Shown here: positions 1 to 4,245 of the stretch, in pieces
Layout: every line of letters starts with the position of its first letter
Position numbering within the stretch: the stretch's first letter is position 1
Source: Oscillospiraceae bacterium
GTDB taxonomy: Bacteria > Bacillota > Clostridia > Oscillospirales > Oscillospiraceae
Assembly: GCA_020025175.1 (NCBI GenBank)
Contig: JAHHSM010000102.1
Span: 1-5,436 of the forward strand
Direction: 5' to 3'
DNA length: 5,436 nucleotides
Notes under the pieces: generated by a model
Told to the model about the DNA's origin: nothing
The model's database searches: none
The model's input: only the letters and a program-made list of their open reading frames with translations
Translations under genes and position numbers: made by a program

Positions 1-2
1 AT

Positions 3-51
3 ACGCCTTAAGGCGTGGCTGTATTAAGCCCTTATAGGGCTTGTGCAAGCC
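3..51. repeat. Cluster of short palindromes (REP-like or IS200/IS605-end-like)
   Basis: ACGCCTTAAGGCGT (3-16) is a perfect 14-bp palindrome. AAGCCCT-TAT-AGGGCTT (26-42) is a 7-bp stem with a 3-nt loop. GGCTTG-TG-CAAGCC (38-51) is an overlapping alternative stem. With the split hairpin and those at 824-861 they form a dense series of stem-loops, which resembles the folded ends of IS200/IS605 elements or REP arrays. No TnpA gene is in the window, so the origin is unproven. The cluster continues to the window edge. Confidence 0.5.
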
Positions 52-56
52 ACCAG

Positions 57-61
57 CTAAG
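57..61 (+). repeat. Target-site duplication, left copy (CTAAG)
   Basis: CTAAG directly abuts the left inverted repeat and is repeated at 782-786. Five bp is within the 3-5 bp range known for the IS3 family. Confidence 0.75.
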
Positions 62-100
62 TGAATCTATCAAGCGAAAGTAGACAATATAAACAACCAT
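62..100 (+). repeat. IS left terminal inverted repeat
   Basis: Begins TGAATC and includes GTAGACA and AAACAACCAT. Aligned to the reverse complement of 741-781 it matches at 17 of the first 25 positions and at all of the last 10, with a 2-nt gap between. The 5'-TG tip fits the IS3 family. Confidence 0.8.
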
Positions 101-105
101 AACTT

Positions 106-144
106 TAGAAGCCCAGTTCGGTTTTATACTGAACTGGGCTTTTA
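106..144. terminator. Hairpin at the end of OrfB, possible plus-strand terminator
   Basis: AAGCCCAGTTC (109-119) pairs perfectly with GAACTGGGCTT (131-141) over 11 bp around an 11-nt loop, and weak pairing extends to 106/144. On the plus strand the stem runs into TTTTATA. The same DNA encodes the last residues of OrfB (YKSPVQYKTELGF), so it is part of the original element. Confidence 0.5.
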
Positions 145-347
145 TAGCCCGATGCTGCGGCAGGGCGCTCATGATTGTAGTAATCCACATATTGATGTAG
201 CAGGCTGGGAACATCTTCTGCTGAGGCTAAATCAAAATCCAAGAACAATTTTTCCTTTATCCAACCTCCATTTGTAATAGCCGGAACGATTCACACCCAT
301 TATATTACACAGAGAAGTTATAGGGTATTTCTTCTTTAGCTCCACTA

Positions 348-694
348 TCACTTCGTATTCCTTATGTGTCCAGTAACGTATTCCTTGTTTGCACCAACTC
401 CTTTCGCTTGGTAACCTTTTTTTAATCGTTCGTTCTCAATTTCCAGCTTTGCAACTATTAATCGAAGTCTATCTAATTCGGTCATTTTCTTGCTGGTATG
501 TAAAGCAGCAAATGGGTTTCTGGGATGCCCTTTGTGGCAAAAAGATTTGTCTTCTTCGGTAATATATTTCTTTACCCATCGGCAGATTATGCTTCGATCC
601 GCATTATATTCCTTTTCCAGAGTCCTAACGGAAACATGCTCATCCAGATGCTTGTGCACAATCTCTGAAATCGTTTGGATTGCCCTTTCTTCAT
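348..694 (-). pseudogene. IS3-family OrfA, probably frameshifted near its start
   Basis: The reading frame encodes the small DNA-binding subunit of an IS3 transposase. A helix-turn-helix is visible in VRTLEKEYNADRSIICRWVK (about residues 11-30 counted from the GTG at 659), followed by a leucine-zipper-like stretch in LDRLRLIVAKLEIENERL. The family sequence continues upstream of 659 as ERAIQTISEIV, but that frame meets a stop without a usable start. A strong GGAGGT (702-707) instead points to an ATG at 692-694 in another frame. Restoring one A in AAGAAAGGG would give MKKRAIQTISEIV, so a 1-base deletion just after the start is the simplest explanation. A shortened product from GTG 659 (103 residues) remains possible. 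The frame ends with TGA at 348-350. Confidence 0.75.
416..423 (-). other. Programmed -1 frameshift site between OrfA and OrfB
   Basis: The minus strand carries seven As then GG (TTA AAA AAA GGT in the OrfA frame). A -1 slip gives AAA AAA AGG and continues open as KKRLPSERSWCKQ into the OrfB fragment. An A-rich slippery heptamer here is the usual way IS3 elements make the OrfAB fusion. It is a relic, because OrfB is deleted. Confidence 0.7.
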
Positions 695-701
695 AATTGC
701 C

Positions 702-722
702 ACCTCCAATTTTATTTTAGCA
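702..722 (-). promoter_or_regulatory. orfA ribosome binding site and possible -10 box
   Basis: GGAGGT (702-707) lies 7 nt before the ATG at 692-694 and marks the original orfA start. Just upstream, TGCTAAAAT (714-722) resembles an extended -10 promoter box. No good -35 is seen, because the position falls in the terminator-like hairpin, so the promoter part is weak. Confidence 0.4.
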
Positions 723-728
723 CAAAGA

Positions 729-767
729 AAAGGTAGACGCATGGTTGTTTTCCATGTGTCTACCTTT
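729..767. terminator. Long hairpin at the right IS end, likely bidirectional terminator
   Basis: AAAGGTAGACGCATGG (729-744) pairs with CCATGTGTCTACCTTT (752-767) over 16 bp, with one G-T wobble and a 7-nt loop. T-rich tracts follow on both strands (TTTAGTTT on plus, TTTTCTTT on minus). It overlaps the right inverted repeat and sits upstream of orfA, where it would block transcription entering from the pot operon. Confidence 0.6.
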
Positions 768-781
768 AGTTTACAACTTCA
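741..781 (-). repeat. IS right terminal inverted repeat
   Basis: Read on the minus strand from 781 it begins TGAAGTTG, contains GGTAGACA and ends AAACAACCAT. It pairs with 62-100. This is the end upstream of orfA. Confidence 0.8.
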
Positions 782-786
782 CTAAG
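782..786 (+). repeat. Target-site duplication, right copy (CTAAG)
   Basis: Second copy of CTAAG directly after the right inverted repeat. Removing the element and one copy restores the palindrome CCACCAGCTAAGCCGGTGG. Confidence 0.75.
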
Positions 787-811
787 CCGGTGGTCTTGAC
801 TGTTAGCTTAA

Positions 812-840
812 GTGCAAAACAACCACCAGCTAAGCTGGTG
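812..840 (-). terminator. Probable intrinsic terminator downstream of the pot operon
   Basis: On the minus strand CACCAGC-TTA-GCTGGTG (824-840) forms a perfect 7-bp, GC-rich stem with a 3-nt loop, followed by GTTGTTTTGC. The T tract is interrupted, so efficiency is uncertain. The same palindrome is the intact copy of the hairpin that the IS element split at 50-61/787-793, so it may be a repeat element that also works as a terminator. Confidence 0.55.
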
Positions 841-844
841 AGAA

Positions 845-861
845 TAAAAAAGCTTTAGCTT
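845..861 (-). terminator. Weak stem-loop with T run
   Basis: AAGC-TAAA-GCTT (850-861) followed on the minus strand by TTTTTTATT. The stem is only 4-5 bp, so on its own it is a poor terminator, but it directly precedes the stronger hairpin at 824-840 in the direction of operon transcription. The two could act in series. Confidence 0.35.
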
Positions 862-991
862 CAAGAAAAAGACATCGGAGATATAATGAAGTTACAGTCG
901 GCCAACTACGATGACAAAATAACAAAGAGGTCTTTTTAGCGAAAGAAAAAGATATAGGCCCGCTGAGCCATACAACATAGAGATGTTAATC

Positions 992-1387
992 TCATTTGTT
1001 GAGTTTACTGTTGGTTTTAGCCATAAAGCGCTCATTATCAATAATAGCACGCTGGTGAGTGCCTTCTCCGATTAAACCTGCTTCATCGTAAGCACTGACT
1101 TTGAAATCAACGATTTTTCCATTAGCAGAAATATTGGTTACTTCGGCCTCTGCACGTACTTTCATGCCAATAGGAGTAGGTGAACTGTGAGAGATGTTCA
1201 GCGCGGTGCCGACAGAACCTTTACCCTCGGGCAAAGTAGCTGCCATCAGAGTAAGTGCAGCATTTTCCATCAATGCAGCCATATAAGGAGTTCCGAAGAC
1301 CATCAAAGCACCAGAGCCCACTTTCGCTGCGGTATTTTCTTCGGTGACCAGTGTTTCAACGCAATGTTTCATTCCAAGTTCCAACAT
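992..1387 (-). CDS. FlK-type hotdog-fold acyl-CoA thioesterase
   Basis: A 131-residue single-domain protein predicted to hydrolyse a small acyl-CoA thioester in the cytoplasm. It resembles fluoroacetyl-CoA thioesterase FlK and its many uncharacterised relatives. The FlK catalytic residues known as Thr42, Glu50 and His76, plus Gly69, find counterparts with identical spacing at T33, E41, H67 and G60 (FGTPYMAALMENA, then VGTALNISHSSPTPIGM). The C-terminal GEGTHQRAII (107-116) matches the strand with a conserved His and Arg. Fluoroacetate resistance is not implied: most homologues have unknown substrates. An AAGGAGG-type site (core 1395-1400) is 7 nt before the ATG. The gene begins 16 bp after potD on the same strand, so it is probably the last gene of the pot operon. 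It is complete and shows no damage. Why a thioesterase travels with a polyamine importer is unknown. Confidence 0.88.
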   Translation of the reverse strand: MLELGMKHCVETLVTEENTAAKVGSGALMVFGTPYMAALMENAALTLMAATLPEGKGSVGTALNISHSSPTPIGMKVRAEAEVTNISANGKIVDFKVSAYDEAGLIGEGTHQRAIIDNERFMAKTNSKLNK

Positions 1388-1394
1388 AAATTTT

Positions 1395-1400
1395 CCTCCT
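1395..1400 (-). promoter_or_regulatory. Thioesterase ribosome binding site
   Basis: AAGGAGGA 7 nt before the ATG at 1387, lying in the 16-bp gap after the potD stop. It confirms that the last gene of the operon is independently translated. Confidence 0.8.
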
Positions 1401-1403
1401 TGT

Positions 1404-2474
1404 TTATCCCGCAGGTGTCAATCCGAGACGAAGCCATTCACTGTCGTATAATTCCAAAATAGCAGGTTCCAGATTGACAAAAGTATTGCAGGTAGATAAA
1501 TATTCTAAGCTGGGATAAAGTACAGTGCTGTTGCGATATTCTTCATCTAATAGAGCGGTTGCTTCGGAAGAGGGGAGTGCGTAGCCGATCGGTTCAAAAT
1601 TTTTCACATAAGATGTGTTATCACACATAAAATTGATAAATGCCATGGCATTATCGTAATTTTGGCAAGTAGTTGGTACGCACATCGCATCTAAAAAAAA
1701 GTTTGCCCCTTCTTCCGGCTGAACCCAAACTAGGTCGGGATTATCTTCCAGCATCAGCAGATAGTCACCGGCATAATAGACTCCGGCAGCAGCTTCGTTA
1801 TTTGCCATTTTATCAAAAATTTGATCCATCACATAAGCCTGAACTAATCCATCCTCTTTCTGCTGAATCAGCAAATCTACTGCGGCTTTAATTTCATCGG
1901 GATTGGTAGTGTTGATATCATACCCCAATGCCATTAAAGCGATTGCGATGCAGTCACGGGAATTATCGAACATCAACACGCTGTGTTTCTTTAATAATGT
2001 GGTGTCAAACAAATCAGCCCATTTGGTGATTGGGCGATCAACCATAGCGGGATTATAGATGATACCCGTTGTGCCCCAGGTGTAGGGGACAGAATATTCA
2101 TTAGTAGGATCATAAATCATGCTCTTGTATTGCTCATCAATATTGCTGTAATTGGGGATTTGAGAGAAGTCCAGTTTCATCAGCATATTTTCATGGATAA
2201 GACGGCTGATCATATAGTCAGACGGGATAATTACGTCATAATTGACACTGCCGCTCCGTAGTTTGGTATACATGTTTTCGTTGCTGTCGTAAGTGCTGTA
2301 ATGAACTGCAATGCCTGTCTGTTCCGTAAACTGATCCAATAGATCAGTATCGATGTATTCTCCCCAGTTGTAGACACGAACGACACCGTTGGGACCAGAA
2401 GGTGCGCTGCAGCCGGATAATAGTGTTGCGCACATTGCGACTGCACATCCAAAAGCTAAAATGCGTTTTACCAT
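1404..2474 (-). CDS. potD: Spermidine/putrescine-binding lipoprotein PotD
   Basis: Extracellular substrate-binding component of the polyamine importer (356 residues; E. coli PotD is about 348). A lipoprotein signal peptide starts MVKRILAFG and ends in the lipobox LLSGC, with C22 the predicted lipidated cysteine, as expected for a Gram-positive binding protein. The mature part has the PotD/PotF fold signatures: VYNWGEYID (34-42), DVIIPSDYM (80-88), PYTWGTTGIIYN (130-141), GVYYAGDY (231-238) and NFFLDAMCVP (258-267), then IGYALPS. By alignment from memory to E. coli PotD ligand residues, W37, E39, Y40, S85, Y87, D262 and Y298 match. The positions of E. coli D168, E171, W229 and W255 appear as N171, D174, Y234 and F260. 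The bound polyamine may therefore differ. A strong AGGAGG (2485-2490) lies 10 nt before the ATG. The thioesterase gene follows after 16 bp. Confidence 0.95.
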   Translation of the reverse strand: MVKRILAFGCAVAMCATLLSGCSAPSGPNGVVRVYNWGEYIDTDLLDQFTEQTGIAVHYSTYDSNENMYTKLRSGSVNYDVIIPSDYMISRLIHENMLMKLDFSQIPNYSNIDEQYKSMIYDPTNEYSVPYTWGTTGIIYNPAMVDRPITKWADLFDTTLLKKHSVLMFDNSRDCIAIALMALGYDINTTNPDEIKAAVDLLIQQKEDGLVQAYVMDQIFDKMANNEAAAGVYYAGDYLLMLEDNPDLVWVQPEEGANFFLDAMCVPTTCQNYDNAMAFINFMCDNTSYVKNFEPIGYALPSSEATALLDEEYRNSTVLYPSLEYLSTCNTFVNLEPAILELYDSEWLRLGLTPAG

Positions 2475-2484
2475 AAAAACTATT

Positions 2485-2490
2485 CCTCCT
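2485..2490 (-). promoter_or_regulatory. potD ribosome binding site
   Basis: AGGAGG (within AAAAGGAGGAA) 10 nt before the potD ATG, in the 29-bp gap after potC. It is stronger than the potC site, which fits the need for more binding protein than permease. Confidence 0.8.
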
Positions 2491-2503
2491 TTTATTTAAA
2501 AGA

Positions 2504-3388
2504 TTAGAGGGCAGAATCCTTTTGAAGGGCGCGTATCCGCCTTGCTTCCGCTTTTTCCTGTTGAATGGAGCGAATGTTGATGATAATCAACAAAGCAAGA
2601 ACAATGGTAAATAGGATTGTAGAAATTGCATTGATTTCAGGACTGATATGACGGCGTGCCATAGAATAGATTTCCATAGCCAGATTTGAAACATCTGCAC
2701 CGGCAGTGAAATAGGAAATGACAAAGTCATCAACAGACATAGTGAATGCAATAATTGCGCCATTGACGATACCGGGACGCAGCTGAGGGAGAACCACTTT
2801 TGTAAATGCCTGCATGGGTGTCGCGCCGAGATCTTGTGCCGCTTCAAATAGGTTCTTATCTAATTGCCGCAAACAAGGAAAAACTGAAAGAATTACATAA
2901 GGAATGTCGAAAGTAATGTGGGCTAATAGCAGTGTTGCAAATCCAAGATGAAAATTAATTGGCAGCCATAGTCCAAATGTATCGCCGATTGCATAGATGA
3001 GCTGATTTAATATCTGTGTTGAAAATACAAACAGCAACATTAAGGAAACACCCGTGATAATATCTGCATTAGTCATCGGAATGTTATTGATACTCATTAA
3101 AATGCTGCGTGGGCGCCGCTTCATAGAGAAAAAACCAATTGCTGCCATGGTGCCAAATACAGTTGCAATCAATGCGGCGAGGATGGATACAGCTAAAGTT
3201 GTAACAAAAGCAGAAATAATCGCATCATTATGAAGCAGATCTGCATACCAATGCAGTGTAAATCCTGACCATACTGCGCGATTTTTTGAATCATTAAAAG
3301 AAAAAACGATTAAAACCAAAATTGGAGCATATAAAAATATATACACCAACACGTTATAAATTCTGGAAATTCCGGGCGTTTTACTCAT
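2504..3388 (-). CDS. potC: Spermidine/putrescine ABC transporter permease PotC
   Basis: Second inner-membrane permease of the polyamine importer (294 residues), expected to pair with PotB. Hydrophobic segments lie near residues 12-31, 58-86, 108-124, 148-170, 205-227 and 254-272. The ATPase-docking EAA loop is EAAQDLGATPMQAF (from 182, with G188), followed by VVLPQLRPGIVNGA. The stretch SVDDFVISYF (218-227) and the early FSFNDS (29-34) are PotC hallmarks. The last 22 residues are a charged cytoplasmic tail rich in Arg/Lys/Glu. The start overlaps the potB stop by 4 bp (ATGA), with only a weak GAGGCGG upstream, so reinitiation by ribosomes finishing potB is likely. It is followed after 29 bp by potD. 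Length and motifs are complete, with no sign of damage. Confidence 0.95.
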   Translation of the reverse strand: MSKTPGISRIYNVLVYIFLYAPILVLIVFSFNDSKNRAVWSGFTLHWYADLLHNDAIISAFVTTLAVSILAALIATVFGTMAAIGFFSMKRRPRSILMSINNIPMTNADIITGVSLMLLFVFSTQILNQLIYAIGDTFGLWLPINFHLGFATLLLAHITFDIPYVILSVFPCLRQLDKNLFEAAQDLGATPMQAFTKVVLPQLRPGIVNGAIIAFTMSVDDFVISYFTAGADVSNLAMEIYSMARRHISPEINAISTILFTIVLALLIIINIRSIQQEKAEARRIRALQKDSAL

Positions 3389-4245
3389 AGCAGCACCGCC
3401 TCATCTTCACCGTCACCAAAGCGGTTCATAATACCCATGCATAGAAGAACAACGATCATCATAATCAGGGAAATTGCACTACCGAGATGGGGGTTATAAG
3501 TGCCGCCTAAGAATTGCATGTCGATTATATCGCCGAGCAGCCAATGGAGACCGCCGCCAAGCAGGCGGGAGATTGCAAAAGTGCTGACTGATGGAATAAA
3601 TACCATCATAACACCAGAAAGAACACCGGGGAGGGAGAGGGGCAGGATCAAACGCATAAAGGTTTGAAAACGATTGGCACCTAAATCCTGCGCTGCTTCA
3701 ATGTAGCGGCGGTCAATGCCGCTCAACACAGTGTAGATTGGTAGAATCATAAATGGCAAATAGTTATAAATCATGCCTAAAACCACTGCAAAATTGGTAT
3801 TAATCATTGGGATATAGTCCGTGGAAATCATTCCGATATCATTTAAGTAATCAATGAGTCCAATGGCATGAAAAACTTGATTTAAAAAACCATTATTTTC
3901 AAGGATGGACATCCACGCATAAGTGCGAAGAAGGAAGTTCATCCACATAGGGAGCATGATTAGGAGCATGGCAATTTTTTGAACAATTCTTTTTTCGTTT
4001 GAAAGAATATATGCAAAAGGATATCCAATAAGCAGACAAATAATCGTTGCAACGGCCGCCTGCATAAAAGAACGCTTAAAGACACCTGCATACATCCCTA
4101 TATTTGCAAAGTTTTCAAAGGTGAAAGAACCACTGGCATCCGTAAATGCATACCCTACAACAAAAAAGAGGGGAATAATTACAAAGATAGCCATCCAAAC
4201 GATATAAGGAATGGAAGAAAAACGAAGAAATGATTTAGAATTCAT
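3385..4245 (-). CDS. potB: Spermidine/putrescine ABC transporter permease PotB
   Basis: One of the two inner-membrane permease subunits of the polyamine importer (286 residues). About six hydrophobic membrane segments are visible, near residues 13-34, 62-82, 90-112, 150-173, 205-226 and 255-274. The cytoplasmic EAA loop that docks on PotA is EAAQDLGANRFQTF (from 183, with conserved G189), followed by LPLSLPGV. The motif LPMWMNFLLRTYAW (98-111) is typical of PotB. The ATG at 4245 was chosen because a perfect AGGAGG (4255-4260) sits 9 nt upstream. A longer reading from 4314 would only add a basic, non-family leader and overlap potA by 80 bp. The gene overlaps the potA end by 11 bp and its stop TGA shares ATGA with the potC start, so translation is probably coupled across the three genes. 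Specificity (spermidine versus putrescine) cannot be read from this subunit. Confidence 0.95.
   Translation of the reverse strand: MNSKSFLRFSSIPYIVWMAIFVIIPLFFVVGYAFTDASGSFTFENFANIGMYAGVFKRSFMQAAVATIICLLIGYPFAYILSNEKRIVQKIAMLLIMLPMWMNFLLRTYAWMSILENNGFLNQVFHAIGLIDYLNDIGMISTDYIPMINTNFAVVLGMIYNYLPFMILPIYTVLSGIDRRYIEAAQDLGANRFQTFMRLILPLSLPGVLSGVMMVFIPSVSTFAISRLLGGGLHWLLGDIIDMQFLGGTYNPHLGSAISLIMMIVVLLCMGIMNRFGDGEDEAVLL

Larger units (their letters stand above)
105..423 (-). pseudogene. IS3-family OrfB (DDE transposase) with core deleted
   Basis: Two OrfB fragments are joined out of frame. The N-terminal part follows a -1 shift on the A run at 417-423 and includes EYEVIVELKKKYPITSLCNI and MGVNRSGYYKW, as in IS3 OrfB, up to about 267; its frame then runs to a TGA at 232-234. 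The C-terminal part (about 266-105) reads GWIKEKLFLDFDL, then YVDYYNHERPAAASGYKSP and VQYKTELGF, the usual end of the rve integrase domain. About 200 residues between them, including all three DDE residues, are absent. A junction near 266/267 (AAATGGA/GGTTGG) is inferred from where family similarity jumps. No functional transposase can result. Confidence 0.85.
62..781 (-). mobile_element. Defective IS3-family insertion sequence, internally deleted (720 bp)
   Basis: The element is bounded by imperfect inverted repeats starting TGAA (62-100 and 741-781) and by a 5-bp direct repeat CTAAG on both sides (57-61, 782-786), as expected for IS3-family transposition. Inside, on the minus strand, are an OrfA-like reading frame, an A-run frameshift site, and the N- and C-terminal fragments of OrfB, the DDE transposase. 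The central part of OrfB, including the acidic catalytic residues, is missing. Intact IS3 elements are typically about 1.2-1.5 kb, so roughly 0.6 kb has been lost. The element cannot move by itself; its ends look complete, so mobilisation by an intact relative is conceivable. Insertion happened inside a palindrome (see the split hairpin entry). Confidence 0.88.
50..793. repeat. Palindromic repeat split by the IS element
   Basis: The arms CCACCAGC (50-57) and GCCGGTGG (786-793) flank the insertion. Without the IS and one CTAAG copy they form CCACCAGC-TAA-GCCGGTGG, a stem with one A-C mismatch and a TAA loop. This is nearly the same hairpin as the intact one at 824-840. Both copies are preceded by GTGCAA (44-49 as GTGCAAG; 812-819 as GTGCAAAA), so they are direct repeats of one unit. 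Confidence 0.7.
787..991. other. Intergenic region between the thioesterase and the IS element
   Basis: No gene is supported in these roughly 200 bp. On the minus strand, a weak 5-bp hairpin (980-993) covers the thioesterase stop codon. Two better stem-loops lie at 850-861 and 824-840. A 16-nt imperfect direct repeat (863-878 and 943-958, 14 of 16 identical) is present. The longest plus-strand reading around 866-937 is about two dozen residues, has no recognised homology and is not called. Confidence 0.5.

Noticed and set aside
32..214. Minus-strand 60-codon frame at the left edge
   Set aside because: It runs in a different frame over the OrfB C-terminal fragment, which is recognisable as YVDYYNHERP and YKSPVQYKTE, and it crosses the IS end.
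490..696. Plus-strand 68-codon frame inside the IS
   Set aside because: It is antisense to the OrfA frame and has no recognisable features.
3..861. CRISPR-like repeats
   Set aside because: The palindromic units are few, unequal in length and irregularly spaced, with no spacer pattern and no cas genes.
866..937. Short plus-strand peptide frame containing KDIGDIMKLQ
   Set aside because: About two dozen codons, no ribosome binding site of note and no homology recognised. It lies downstream of convergent hairpins and is most likely non-coding.
1187..1462. Plus-strand open frame opposite the thioesterase and the potD end
   Set aside because: No domain and no ribosome binding context; the minus-strand genes explain the region.
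2231..2847. Other minus-strand frames inside potD and potC (2231-2452 and 2587-2847)
   Set aside because: They overlap well-supported pot genes in other frames and show no family features of their own.
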